64,000 nt of DNA. It comes from Aliiroseovarius marinus (lineage in GTDB: Bacteria; Pseudomonadota; Alphaproteobacteria; Rhodobacterales; Rhodobacteraceae). Location: positions 62,001 to 126,000 of the forward strand of contig NZ_ML178713.1 in NCBI RefSeq assembly GCF_004360145.1, in the 5' to 3' direction. The notes beneath the pieces are model-generated. The model ran no database searches and was not told the origin of the DNA. It was given only the letters and a program-made list of their open reading frames with translations. The translations under genes were made by a program, and so were the position numbers. Shown here one piece after another: positions 8,292 through 17,255 of this stretch; within the stretch, counting starts at the first letter, position 1; each line of letters starts with the position of its first letter.

Positions 8292-9917
8292 ATGAATATC
8301 TCGATCAAAGCTGCCCTGCTGGGCTCGGCCCTTGCGCTTGCTGGCCCGGCCTTCGCAGACATGATGCACCCGAAAACAGGCGAGAAGCTGGCCGAAGACC
8401 AGACCTTCACCTACCGCGTGCTGGACGAGCACACCTCGGTTGATCCGCAGATCGTAGAAGACGTTTCCGGTTCGGAAATCGTACGCGACCTGTTTGAAGG
8501 TCTGTACAACCAAGACCGCGCTGGCGAACTGGTTCCCGGTGTTGCACTGGATCACGACACCAATGACGACAAGACCGTTTATACTTTTATTCTGCGCAAA
8601 GATGCCAAATGGTCGGACGGCAAGCCCGTCACCGCTGGCGACTTCGTCTATGCGTGGCGTCGATTGGCCGATCCGGCCACCGCCTCGGAATACCAGTGGT
8701 ACATGGAAGTCATGGGCATCAAGAACGCCGGTGGTGTGATGTCGGGTGACATGCCAGTCGAAGAGCTGGGCGTGAAAGCCATTGACGACCACACGCTGGA
8801 AGTGACGCTGGAAAGCTCGCTGCCGTATTTCGCACTGACCACCACCCACACCTCGACCTTCCCGACACCGGCTTGGGCGATCGAAGCGCACGGTGCGGAC
8901 TGGATCAAACCCGAGAACATCGTTGTGAACGGCGCCTATAAGCTGACCGAGCACGTCGCCAACGAGCGTCTGGTGCGTGAACGCAACCCGATGTACTGGG
9001 ACAACGACAATACCATCATCGAGAAAGTCACCTCGCTGGTGATCAACGACGAAAACGTCGCTCTGACCCGCTATCAAGCTGGCGAACTGGACCGCACCGA
9101 GATCCCCGCAGGTCAGTATCCGTCGCTGAAAGAAACGAACCCGGATGAGGCAACCGCCTTCCCGCGTCTGTGCTCGTATTACTACACGATCAATGTGTCC
9201 GACAGCACGCCTGAGTTCCTGAAAGACGACCGCGTTCGCCGCGCTCTGTCCTATGCGATCAACCGTGACATCATCACCGAGAAGGTTCTGCAGGGCGGCC
9301 AGACCGCAGCCTACACCTTTACTCCGGGCGCAACCGCTGGCTTCGAAGTGCCGTCGGTTGACTATGCTGGCTGGAGCCAAGATGAGCGTAACGCCAAGGC
9401 TGTCGAGCTGATGACCGAAGCTGGTTACGGTAAGGACAACCCGATTGACCTGACCCTGCTGTACAACACCTCGGAAGCTCACAAGAAAGTGGCACTGGCT
9501 GTTAGCCAGATGTGGAAGCAGAACCTGGGCGTGAACGTCACCTTGGAAAACCAGGAATGGAAGACCTACCTGACCACCCGCGGCGAGCAGAACTATGAAA
9601 TCGCCCGCGCTGGCTGGTGTGGTGACTATAACGAAGCCTCGACCTTCCTAGATCTGGTCCAGTCGGGCTCGGGCTATAACGACGCCAAGTACGCGAACGA
9701 CATGGTCGACAGCCTGCTGGCAGACGCCAAGACGATGGACAACCCTCAGCCGAACTACACCAAGGTTGAAGAAATCATCGCCGCCGACATGCCGATCATC
9801 CCGATCTACCACTATGCTGGTAGCTTCATGATCAAGCCCGAGCTGATCGGCAGCTGGCCCGTCGAAAACGTAGAGCAGAACTGGTATTCGAAAGACCTGT
9901 ATAAGGTCGCGAAATAA
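8292..9917 (+). CDS. oppA: Peptide ABC transporter substrate-binding protein, OppA type
   Basis: A 541-residue periplasmic binding protein of the OppA/DppA family (SBP family 5). ATG 8292 is chosen over an in-frame upstream start at 8274 because AGGGAG lies 6 bases before it. A typical signal peptide with cleavage near PAFA-DMM (about residue 22) predicts export through Sec. No lipobox Cys is present, so the protein should be soluble in the periplasm. Segments such as RDLFEGLYNQD and DFVYAWRRLADPATASEYQWY match the OppA/MppA branch, which binds oligopeptides. It is first in a complete opp operon. A strong hairpin follows it and probably favours its higher abundance over the membrane components. 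Confidence 0.92.
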   Translation: MNISIKAALLGSALALAGPAFADMMHPKTGEKLAEDQTFTYRVLDEHTSVDPQIVEDVSGSEIVRDLFEGLYNQDRAGELVPGVALDHDTNDDKTVYTFILRKDAKWSDGKPVTAGDFVYAWRRLADPATASEYQWYMEVMGIKNAGGVMSGDMPVEELGVKAIDDHTLEVTLESSLPYFALTTTHTSTFPTPAWAIEAHGADWIKPENIVVNGAYKLTEHVANERLVRERNPMYWDNDNTIIEKVTSLVINDENVALTRYQAGELDRTEIPAGQYPSLKETNPDEATAFPRLCSYYYTINVSDSTPEFLKDDRVRRALSYAINRDIITEKVLQGGQTAAYTFTPGATAGFEVPSVDYAGWSQDERNAKAVELMTEAGYGKDNPIDLTLLYNTSEAHKKVALAVSQMWKQNLGVNVTLENQEWKTYLTTRGEQNYEIARAGWCGDYNEASTFLDLVQSGSGYNDAKYANDMVDSLLADAKTMDNPQPNYTKVEEIIAADMPIIPIYHYAGSFMIKPELIGSWPVENVEQNWYSKDLYKVAK

Positions 9918-9937
9918 GCCGGATCTGATCTGAAACA

Positions 9938-9967
9938 GGGGCACCGCGCACCTGCGTGCGGTGCCCC
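9938..9967 (+). other. Intercistronic hairpin between oppA and oppB
   Basis: GGGGCACCGC (9938-9947) pairs perfectly with GCGGTGCCCC (9958-9967) around a 10-base loop. No T run follows. Such hairpins behind binding-protein genes commonly stabilise the upstream mRNA and reduce expression of the permease genes; that role is inferred here. Confidence 0.65.
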
Positions 9968-10105
9968 ACCCGCATCTGCGTTACTGATCCAGATCAACGA
10001 AGACCGTTAACCAAACTGTCATAGGCGCCTGATCCGGCTTTCCGTAGGGTCCGCCACATTCGTGTATACTTGGATCCGACAACGCCGCATCTCCTAGGGG
10101 TAAAG

Positions 10106-11029
10106 ATGCTTAACTTCATCATACGCAGGGTCGCCGTCGCGATCCCCACTCTTATCATTCTTCTGGTCGCCTCTTTCTGGCTGATGCAGACCGCGCCCGG
10201 CGGGCCGTTCACTTCCGAACGTCCCTTGCCCGCGCAGGTCCTCGCCAATATCGAGGCGAAATACGGGCTGGATCAGCCTGTCTATAAGCAGCTTTGGGAC
10301 TATGTCGTGGGCATCGTGACCCAGTTCGACTTTGGCCCGAGCTATAAATACAAAGACCGTTCGGTGAATGACATCATCGCGCAGGGCTTTCCGGTGACGC
10401 TGACCTACGGGATCATCTCGTTCCTGGTGGCGATCATCATCGGCGGCGCGCTGGGCATCTCGGCCGCGATCCGTCAGAATAGCTGGCTGGATTACTTCGC
10501 GGTGGGCGTGACCATCGGCGCGCAGGTGCTGCCGAACTTCGTCATGGCCCCGATCCTGATCTTGGTCTTCACCCTGTGGCTGGGCTGGCTGCCCGGCGGC
10601 GGCTGGAACGGAGGCCAATGGGATCACATCATCATGCCTGTCATCGCGCTGTCGACCAGCTACATGGCGTCGATTGCCCGCCTGACGCGGTCCTCGATGC
10701 TGGAAGTGCTGCGGTCAAACTTCATCCGTACCGCCCGCGCTAAGGGTCTGCCGGACAACGTGATCATTTGGCGCCACGCGCTGAAGCCGTCGCTTTTGCC
10801 AGTGATTTCCTATCTGGGACCGGCCTTCGTGGGCATGGTCACCGGGTCGTTCATCATCGACGCGATTTTTGGCACCGGGGGCATTGGCTATTTCTACGTG
10901 AATTCGGCCTTTAACCGGGACTATGCGGTCATGATGGGCCTAACGATCCTGCTGGGGTCTATGACGATCCTGTTCAACATGGTGGTTGATATCCTCTATG
11001 CGTGGATCGACCCGAAGATCCGTCTGTGA
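10106..11029 (+). CDS. oppB: Oligopeptide ABC transporter permease OppB
   Basis: A 307-residue inner-membrane permease of the binding-protein-dependent family. ATG 10106, behind AGGGG, is preferred over the in-frame start at 10070. The N-terminal helix is followed by an extracytoplasmic segment (residues about 30-95), as usual for OppB/DppB. The ATPase-contact loop (about residues 205-235) reads RTARAKGLPDNVIIWRHALK, the EAA-type motif. With OppC it forms the translocation pore. It is followed after 10 bases by oppC. Confidence 0.93.
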   Translation: MLNFIIRRVAVAIPTLIILLVASFWLMQTAPGGPFTSERPLPAQVLANIEAKYGLDQPVYKQLWDYVVGIVTQFDFGPSYKYKDRSVNDIIAQGFPVTLTYGIISFLVAIIIGGALGISAAIRQNSWLDYFAVGVTIGAQVLPNFVMAPILILVFTLWLGWLPGGGWNGGQWDHIIMPVIALSTSYMASIARLTRSSMLEVLRSNFIRTARAKGLPDNVIIWRHALKPSLLPVISYLGPAFVGMVTGSFIIDAIFGTGGIGYFYVNSAFNRDYAVMMGLTILLGSMTILFNMVVDILYAWIDPKIRL

Positions 11030-11039
11030 GGGTAGGACA

Positions 11040-11981
11040 ATGAACGACAGACTTGCTCAACCCTTCCAGCAACCCAAAACCCGCGAGATCGCCGAGCGGA
11101 TGGCCGAAGACGTCAAGGGCCGCTCGCTCTGGGCGGATGCGCGCCGCCGTTTTGTGGCCAACCGTGCTGCGATGGTATCCGTCGTGGTGCTGACGCTGAT
11201 CGTGCTCTTCTCGCTCTTTGGTCAAATCATCAGTGAATACGATATCGAGACGATCGACTGGGACGTGCTTGGAAACGTGGCAACCGCGGGGAAACCCTCG
11301 ATCGAGAACGGTCACTACTTCGGCTTCGATGAGAACGGGCGCGACCTTTACAACCGCGTGGTCCAAGGCTCGCGCATCTCGCTGGCCGTGGGCGTCATTG
11401 GCGCGCTGGTCGCGGTGATCGTCGGTACGATTTACGGCGCGACGGCGGGCTTTATCGGCGGACGCGTAGACTCGATCATGATGCGTCTGGTCGATATCTT
11501 CATGTCGATCCCGTATATGTTCGTTCTGATCCTGCTTCTGGTCGTCGCCGGACGCTCGATCACCATGATCTTCGTGGGCATCGGCCTGACCGCATGGCTG
11601 GACATGAGCCGCATCGTGCGTGGCCAAACCCTGTCGATCAAGAACCGCGAGTTCGTGGAAGCGGCCATCGCCATCGGTGTGCCCACATGGCGTATCATCA
11701 TCCGTCACATCGTGCCCAACCTTCTGGGTGTTGTGGTGGTCTATGCGACGCTTCTGGTGCCGCAGATGATCCTGACGGAAAGCTTCATCTCGTTCCTTGG
11801 CCTTGGCGTTCAGGAACCCTTCACCAGCTGGGGCGCGCTTCTTTCCGAAGGCACCAAGACCATGAACTATGGGACGCTGTGGCATCTTGCCTTCCCGCTG
11901 TTCTTCTTCGTGGTCACCATCTTCTGTTTCTTTTTCATCGGTGACGGTCTGCGCGATGCGCTGGACCCGAAAGACCGTTAA
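11040..11981 (+). CDS. oppC: Oligopeptide ABC transporter permease OppC
   Basis: A 313-residue permease partner of OppB. The ATG at 11040 follows GAGGGTAGG. A cytoplasmic N-terminus precedes the first membrane helix (about residues 43-63), then comes a periplasmic segment ending in [19 protein letters not shown], a hallmark of OppC/DppC proteins. The EAA loop is [20 protein letters not shown]. The gene is 14 bases upstream of oppD. Confidence 0.93.
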   Translation: MNDRLAQPFQQPKTREIAERMAEDVKGRSLWADARRRFVANRAAMVSVVVLTLIVLFSLFGQIISEYDIETIDWDVLGNVATAGKPSIENGHYFGFDENGRDLYNRVVQGSRISLAVGVIGALVAVIVGTIYGATAGFIGGRVDSIMMRLVDIFMSIPYMFVLILLLVVAGRSITMIFVGIGLTAWLDMSRIVRGQTLSIKNREFVEAAIAIGVPTWRIIIRHIVPNLLGVVVVYATLLVPQMILTESFISFLGLGVQEPFTSWGALLSEGTKTMNYGTLWHLAFPLFFFVVTIFCFFFIGDGLRDALDPKDR

Positions 11982-11995
11982 GGGGGGCGCGCGTT

Positions 11996-12970
11996 ATGGC
12001 ACTACTTGAAGTCCGTGACCTGAGCGTCAAATTCGACACGCCCGACGGCACTGTGACCGCTGTGGACAAGATCAGTTTCGACCTTGAGGCCGGGGAAACC
12101 CTTGGCGTCGTAGGCGAAAGCGGTTCGGGCAAAAGCCAGACCGTCTTTGCGATCATGGGGCTTCTGGCCCAGAACGGGACGGCGTCAGGCTCGGTGAAGC
12201 TTGAAGGGCAAGAAATCCTGAACATGCCGCTGGCGCAGTTGAACAAGATCCGCGCCGAGCGTATCGCGATGATCTTTCAGGATCCGATGACCTGTCTGAA
12301 CCCGTTCTTGCGGGTGTCCGATCAGATGGCCGAGGTGTTGACCCATCACCACGGCATCTCGAAGCGGGCAGCGGTGAAACAGGCGGTCGAGATGCTGGAT
12401 GCCGTGCGCATTCCCGAGGCGAAAAAGCGCGTGACCATGTATCCGCACGAGTTCTCGGGCGGGATGCGTCAACGTGTGATGATCGCTATGTCGCTGCTGT
12501 GTAAGCCCGACATTCTGGTGGCGGACGAACCCACGACCGCGCTGGACGTGACCGTTCAGGCGCAGATCATGAAGCTACTTGAAGACCTGCAGAAGGACTT
12601 CAACATGTCGATCATCCTGATCACCCACGACCTTGGCGTGATCGCCGGATCGTGCCGGGAAACGCTGGTCATGTATGGCGGGCAACAGATGGAATACGGC
12701 ACCACCAAGGGCCTGTTCGAGATGCCGACCCATCCCTACACCATGGGCCTTTTGAAAGCCGTGCCGCGTCTGGACATAGAGAGTGATACGCTGGCGACCA
12801 TTCCCGGCAGCCCGCCCAACATGATGAACATGCCCAAGGGCTGCCCGTTCTCTCCGCGTTGTGATTTCGCGGATGATCGCTGCGCTGTCGAGCGTCCGAC
12901 GCTGGATGGTGTCACGGGCCGCGCGGTGCGTCGCCGGGCCTGTCTGAAATCTTTGGAGGAGCTGACATGA
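11996..12970 (+). CDS. oppD: Oligopeptide ABC transporter ATPase OppD
   Basis: A 324-residue ATP-binding subunit on the cytoplasmic face of the importer. It has Walker A GESGSGKS (about residues 40-47), Q-loop [10 protein letters not shown], signature FSGGMRQRV, Walker [14 protein letters not shown] and the switch His in [10 protein letters not shown]. The C-terminal oligopeptide-type extension carries the Cys cluster [15 protein letters not shown], which in Opp/Dpp ATPases can hold an Fe-S cluster. Its TGA overlaps the oppF ATG by 4 bases, suggesting coupled translation of the two different ATPases. Confidence 0.94.
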   Translation: MALLEVRDLSVKFDTPDGTVTAVDKISFDLEAGETLGVVGESGSGKSQTVFAIMGLLAQNGTASGSVKLEGQEILNMPLAQLNKIRAERIAMIFQDPMTCLNPFLRVSDQMAEVLTHHHGISKRAAVKQAVEMLDAVRIPEAKKRVTMYPHEFSGGMRQRVMIAMSLLCKPDILVADEPTTALDVTVQAQIMKLLEDLQKDFNMSIILITHDLGVIAGSCRETLVMYGGQQMEYGTTKGLFEMPTHPYTMGLLKAVPRLDIESDTLATIPGSPPNMMNMPKGCPFSPRCDFADDRCAVERPTLDGVTGRAVRRRACLKSLEELT

Positions 12971-13953
12971 ACGTGCAATCACCTCTTCTGTCCGTCCGTA
13001 ACCTGAAGGTCTGGTTTGACATCAAGCGTCAGGGCGCGATGCCTTGGACGCCCACCGACACGCTTAAGGCCGTCGATGGGGTCGATTTTGACCTGATGCC
13101 GGGCGAGACACTGGGCATCGTGGGCGAAAGCGGCTGTGGCAAGTCCACGCTGGCCCGCGCCATTATGCGTATGGTGCCTGCCGAGGCCGGCACCGTGTTG
13201 TGGCTGGGCGATGACCTGTTGCAGCTCAACCATCACGACATGCGCGAGCACCGCAAAGAGATGCAGATGATCTTTCAGGATCCGCTGGCATCGCTGAACC
13301 CGCGCATGACCATCGGCCAGATCGTGGCCGAGCCGCTGAAGACCCACCACCCGGGCCTTTCACCCTCAGAAGTGAAAGACCGGGTGCGGGAAGTGCTGGA
13401 TCGCGTTGGTATTCTGCCCAACATGATCAACCGCTATCCGCACGAGTTCTCGGGCGGGCAATGTCAGCGGATCGGGATCGCCCGCGCGCTAATCGTGAAG
13501 CCGCAGCTGATCATCTGTGATGAACCTGTGTCCGCTCTGGACGTGTCCATTCAGGCGCAGGTGATCAACCTTCTGATGGAAATTCAGGAAGAGATGGGGC
13601 TGAGTCTGATCTTCATCGCGCATGACCTGTCCGTCGTGAAGCACATCTCGACCCGCGTGATGGTGCTGTATCTGGGCAATGTGGTCGAAATCAGCGAGGC
13701 TGCGCAGCTCTATCGTTCGCCCGGCCACCCGTATACGGAAGCGCTGATTTCTGCTGTGCCGATCCCTGATCCCACGGCGGAAGCCTCGAAAGAGGTGATG
13801 ATCCTGGACGCCGATCTGCCGTCGCCGCTGAACCCGCCCTCAGGCTGTGTGTTCCGCACCCGCTGCCCGATTGCAGGGCCGGAATGCGCGGAGACCAAGC
13901 CGCCTTTGTCCGATCGCGGCAATGGCCAACAGGTGGCCTGTCACAAACGCTAA
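12967..13953 (+). CDS. oppF: Oligopeptide ABC transporter ATPase OppF
   Basis: A 328-residue second ATPase of the peptide importer, with Walker A GESGCGKS, signature FSGGQCQRI, Walker [14 protein letters not shown] and switch His in [10 protein letters not shown]. The C-terminal region keeps the Cys pattern [14 protein letters not shown] typical of this subfamily. It pairs with OppD. It is the last gene of the operon and is followed at once by a strong terminator shared with the convergent chaperone gene. Confidence 0.94.
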   Translation: MNVQSPLLSVRNLKVWFDIKRQGAMPWTPTDTLKAVDGVDFDLMPGETLGIVGESGCGKSTLARAIMRMVPAEAGTVLWLGDDLLQLNHHDMREHRKEMQMIFQDPLASLNPRMTIGQIVAEPLKTHHPGLSPSEVKDRVREVLDRVGILPNMINRYPHEFSGGQCQRIGIARALIVKPQLIICDEPVSALDVSIQAQVINLLMEIQEEMGLSLIFIAHDLSVVKHISTRVMVLYLGNVVEISEAAQLYRSPGHPYTEALISAVPIPDPTAEASKEVMILDADLPSPLNPPSGCVFRTRCPIAGPECAETKPPLSDRGNGQQVACHKR

Positions 13954-13957
13954 GAAG

Positions 13958-13996
13958 AACCCCGGCCCCTGACAATCAAGGTGCCGGGGTTTTTAT
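13958..13996. terminator. Bidirectional terminator after oppF / copZ-like gene
   Basis: AACCCCGGC (13958-13966) pairs with GCCGGGGTT (13983-13991) and is followed by a T run on the plus strand. The same stem ends the convergent copper chaperone gene, whose TAA (13993-13995) lies in the T tract. Confidence 0.88.
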
Positions 13997-14184
13997 TTGG
14001 CGGAGGCAGGGAAGCCGATTTCGTCAAGCGCGTCGATGACGGCGGCGGGATCAAGCCCGTCGACCTGCACCTCGCGGGCATCCATGTCGAAGTTCAGCGT
14101 GACCTCACCCAGCCCTTCCAGCGCTTCGGTGATCGAGGCTTTGCAATGGCCGCAGCTCATATCGGGGACGTGGAAAGTGGTCAT
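13993..14184 (-). CDS. copZ: CopZ-like heavy-metal chaperone
   Basis: A 63-residue heavy-metal-associated (HMA) domain protein. The start at 14184 follows AAGAGGAG. Metal-binding motif MSCGHC (residues about 9-14) matches the MxCxxC of copper chaperones, which bind Cu(I) through both Cys and hand it to the N-terminal domains of CopA. One intact ferredoxin-like fold fills the whole protein. It diverges from copA-cueR, consistent with joint copper control. Specificity for Cu(I) is inferred from family and context; other soft metals are possible. Confidence 0.88.
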   Translation of the reverse strand: MTTFHVPDMSCGHCKASITEALEGLGEVTLNFDMDAREVQVDGLDPAAVIDALDEIGFPASAK

Positions 14185-14249
14185 GGGGGCTCCTCTTGGT
14201 TTGCACCCTGAATAGCGCAGCAAACGCGCGGGTCAATGCCGCTTTGCTC

Positions 14250-14280
14250 TTGACCTTCCAGTCACTGGAACCCCTATCTA
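14250..14280 (+). promoter_or_regulatory. CueR-type copper-responsive promoter of copA
   Basis: A -35 box TTGACC (14250-14255) and a -10 box TATCTA (14275-14280) are separated by 19 bp. This over-long spacer is diagnostic of MerR-family-activated promoters. The spacer holds a perfect palindrome TTCCAGT-C-ACTGGAA (14256-14270), very close to known CueR operators (CCTTCC...GGAAGG). CueR encoded downstream of copA is the obvious regulator, giving autoregulation. Confidence 0.85.
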
Positions 14281-14304
14281 TACTCCGTTATAGCGGAGAA
14301 TCTG

Positions 14305-16767
14305 ATGGCTGCCTTGAAAACACTCACACTCGAGTTGGAAAACCTATCCTGCGCGTCCTGCGTTGGGCGGGCCGAGCGTGCCTTGGACGCGGTCGAGGGC
14401 GTGGACACGGCCCCCGTGAACCTTGCCACAGAAACGGCGCGGGTGTCCTATGCCGCCCCAGCCAACACTGAAAACCTCGCAACTGCCCTTGATCGCGCGG
14501 GCTATCCTGCGCGGCGCGACACGGTGGTTCTGGACGTCCAGTCGATGTCCTGCGCAGCCTGCGTAGGCCGAGTCGAGCGCATGCTGAGAGCCACGCCCGG
14601 GGTGCTGGACGCGCGGGTGAATCTCGCCTCGGAACGCGCTTTTGTCACCTTCCTAACCGGATCCGTGACGCCCGAGGCGCTGTCGGCGAAGATCACCAAG
14701 GCGGGTTTCCCGACAACCCCGCGCGCCGACAGCAGCACCACAGGCCCGCGCGACAAGGCCGACGAAGCGCGGGCGCTGAAACACAAAGCCTTGCTCGCTG
14801 CCGCCCTGACCCTGCCGGTCTTCGTGATCGAGATGGGCGGGCATTTGTATCCGCCGTTTCACCATTGGGTCCTGCACAATATTGGTCAGGGCGTGTCGCA
14901 TTGGCTCCAACTGATCCTGACGACGATCGTCCTGTTCGGGCCCGGCCGCCTGTTCTTTGCCAAGGGCATCCCGGCGCTTCTGCGCGGCGCGCCCGAGATG
15001 AACGCACTGGTCGCGTTGGGTGCCTCGGCCGCTTATCTCTATTCGCTGGTGTCTGTGCTGACCCCGGGCATCCTGCCCGCAGGCACCGTGAACGTGTATT
15101 TCGAGGCCGCCGCCGTCATCGTCACCCTGATCCTAGTGGGCCGCTGGATGGAGGCCCGCGCCAAGGGCCGCACAGGCGAGGCAATCCGCGCGCTGGTCGA
15201 GCTGGCCCCGGACGAGGCCACGGTCGAGGTCGAGGGCCGCCAGATCACCCGCCCCGTCGCGCAGGTCATTACCGGAGAAGTTATCGTCATCCGACCCGGC
15301 GAACGCGTGCCCCTGGACGCCGAGGTGACTGAGGGCGAAAGTCTTGTGGACGAAAGCATGATCACTGGGGAGCCCGTGCCCGTCGCGAAGACACCGGGCA
15401 GTCCCGTGACTGGCGGCACGGTGAACGGCACCGGCGCCCTGAAGGCCCGCGTGACTGCCGTCGGCCCAGACACGATGCTGTCCCAGATCGTGCGCATGGT
15501 CGAAGACGCCCAAGGCGCGCGGCTGCCCATTCAGGCGCTGGTTGACAAGATCACCGCCGTGTTTGTCCCCATCGTATTGGCTATCGCTGTGTTGACCGTA
15601 GCAGTCTGGCTTTTGATCGGCCCCGACCCCGCCTTGGGGCTGGCCTTGGTCGCGGGTGTGTCCGTTCTGATCATCGCCTGTCCCTGCGCGATGGGCTTGG
15701 CCACGCCGACCTCGATCATGGTGGGGACCGGGCGCGCGGCGCAGCTGGGTGTGCTCTTCCGACGTGGGGACGCGTTGCAAGCGCTGCAATCGGTGGATGT
15801 GGTGGCCTTCGACAAGACCGGCACGCTGACCGAAGGGCGGCCCGCGCTGACTGCTTTCGCGGTTGCAGAGGGACAGGATGCCGACGCGCTCCTCGCTCTA
15901 ATCGCCGGGGCCGAAGCACAAAGCGAGCACCCGCTGGCGCAGGCCATTCTGTCCGGCGCAGTAGTTCGCGGCGTCACGCCTGCCGCCGTCAGCAATGTCC
16001 AAACCGAAACCGGATTTGGCCTGTCCGCCGACACCGAGGGTAAACGCCTTCTGATAGGGTCGCAGCACTATATGGCGCGCGAAGGGGTTCCTCTGACCGA
16101 TCTTGTCGACCGGGCCGACCCGATGCGCGCAGAGGGGCAGACTGTGTTCTTCGCCGCCTATGACGGGCAGCTTGTGGCGCTGATCGGCGTGGCGGATCCG
16201 GTGAAGCCGGACACGCCCAAAGCTCTGGAGGCCTTGCGGGCCTTGGGCAAAGAGCTTTTGATGATCACTGGCGACGATCCGGCCACCGCCGCCGCCATCG
16301 CGGATCGCTTGCAGATCGACCGTGTGGTCGCGGGTGTCATCCCCGGCGAGAAGCTGCAAACCATCGCTGCCATGCAGGCCGAGGGGCAGACCGTCGCCTT
16401 TGTTGGCGATGGCATCAACGACGCGCCCGCCTTGGCCCAAGCAGATGTGGGCATCGCCATCGGCACCGGCACGGATGTGGCCATCGAGGCCGCAGATGTG
16501 GTCCTGTCCTCTGGTGCTCTGTCGGGCGTGGTGAACGCGCTTCAGGTCAGCCGCCGCACCATGACCAACATCCGCCAAAACCTCTTCTGGGCGTTCGGCT
16601 ACAACGTGGCGTTGGTACCCGTCGCGGCGGGTATTCTTTACCCGGCATGGGGCGTTCTTTTGTCGCCGATGCTGGGGGCGGGTGCGATGGCCGCGTCCTC
16701 GGTTCTGGTGCTGACCAACGCCCTGCGACTACGGTTCATCAAGCCCGCACTGGAGGAGACCGCATGA
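14305..16767 (+). CDS. copA: Copper-exporting P1B-type ATPase
   Basis: An 820-residue inner-membrane pump that exports Cu(I) using ATP. There are two N-terminal HMA domains, with C16/C19 (LSCASC) and C83/C86 (MSCAAC). Eight membrane helices follow, with the transport-site CPC at residues 459-461. The actuator TGEP loop, phosphorylation site DKTGTLTEGRP (Asp503) and hinge GDGINDAP are intact, so the pump should be active. The ribosome site GGAG (14295-14298) can pair with CTCC (14284-14287) in a small hairpin. Its stop overlaps the cueR start (ATGA). Confidence 0.96.
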   Translation: MAALKTLTLELENLSCASCVGRAERALDAVEGVDTAPVNLATETARVSYAAPANTENLATALDRAGYPARRDTVVLDVQSMSCAACVGRVERMLRATPGVLDARVNLASERAFVTFLTGSVTPEALSAKITKAGFPTTPRADSSTTGPRDKADEARALKHKALLAAALTLPVFVIEMGGHLYPPFHHWVLHNIGQGVSHWLQLILTTIVLFGPGRLFFAKGIPALLRGAPEMNALVALGASAAYLYSLVSVLTPGILPAGTVNVYFEAAAVIVTLILVGRWMEARAKGRTGEAIRALVELAPDEATVEVEGRQITRPVAQVITGEVIVIRPGERVPLDAEVTEGESLVDESMITGEPVPVAKTPGSPVTGGTVNGTGALKARVTAVGPDTMLSQIVRMVEDAQGARLPIQALVDKITAVFVPIVLAIAVLTVAVWLLIGPDPALGLALVAGVSVLIIACPCAMGLATPTSIMVGTGRAAQLGVLFRRGDALQALQSVDVVAFDKTGTLTEGRPALTAFAVAEGQDADALLALIAGAEAQSEHPLAQAILSGAVVRGVTPAAVSNVQTETGFGLSADTEGKRLLIGSQHYMAREGVPLTDLVDRADPMRAEGQTVFFAAYDGQLVALIGVADPVKPDTPKALEALRALGKELLMITGDDPATAAAIADRLQIDRVVAGVIPGEKLQTIAAMQAEGQTVAFVGDGINDAPALAQADVGIAIGTGTDVAIEAADVVLSSGALSGVVNALQVSRRTMTNIRQNLFWAFGYNVALVPVAAGILYPAWGVLLSPMLGAGAMAASSVLVLTNALRLRFIKPALEETA

Positions 16768-17165
16768 ACATTTCCGATGCCGCCACCCAGACCGGCCTGC
16801 CCGCCAAAACCATTCGCTATTACGAGGACATCGGGCTGGTCACACCCACCCGCAACACCAATGGCTACCGTGTTTTTGGCGAGACCGAGCTGCACAAACT
16901 GACCTTTCTGGCCCGTGCCCGCGCGCTTGGTTTCTCGATCGAGGATTGCCGCACGCTACTGGCCCTGTACGAGGATCAGTCCCGCGCCAGTTCAGACGTC
17001 AAACGCATCGCGCGCACCCATCTGGACGAGATCGAAGCGAAGATCGCGGACCTGATCGCCATGCGTGATACGCTGTCGCATCTGGTGCAGGCCTGTGCGG
17101 GCGATGACCGTCCGGATTGCCCGATCCTGAAGGGGATCGAGGCGACCTCTGTGCGAAAAGATTGA
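16764..17165 (+). CDS. cueR: Copper-responsive MerR-family regulator CueR
   Basis: A 133-residue regulator with the N-terminal MerR winged helix (MNISDAATQTGLPAKTIRYYE), a dimerisation helix, and the Cu(I)-binding pair Cys111 and Cys119 in CAGDDRPDCPIL. These correspond to Cys112/Cys120 of E. coli CueR. It should bind the 19-bp-spacer promoter in front of copA and activate it when Cu(I) is present. The start ATG lies within the end of copA (4-base overlap), so it is made from the copA transcript. The +1-ion type Cys spacing favours Cu/Ag/Au over Zn or Hg. Confidence 0.93.
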   Translation: MNISDAATQTGLPAKTIRYYEDIGLVTPTRNTNGYRVFGETELHKLTFLARARALGFSIEDCRTLLALYEDQSRASSDVKRIARTHLDEIEAKIADLIAMRDTLSHLVQACAGDDRPDCPILKGIEATSVRKD

Positions 17166-17255
17166 GGCACATCAAAGACGAACGGCTTGTCGTGGCGTTT
17201 ATCCATGGGCGAAGCTGCGCTGAGTATGTTCGCGCATTCGCAAAGGATTCGTCTG

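Noticed and set aside
8253-9482. A 409-codon minus-strand frame over oppA
   Set aside because: It is antisense to a clear periplasmic binding protein and has no ribosome site or domain.
13993-14223. A longer CopZ-like protein starting at 14223
   Set aside because: The start at 14184 has an excellent AAGAGGAG ribosome site, and the extra 13 residues do not belong to the HMA fold.
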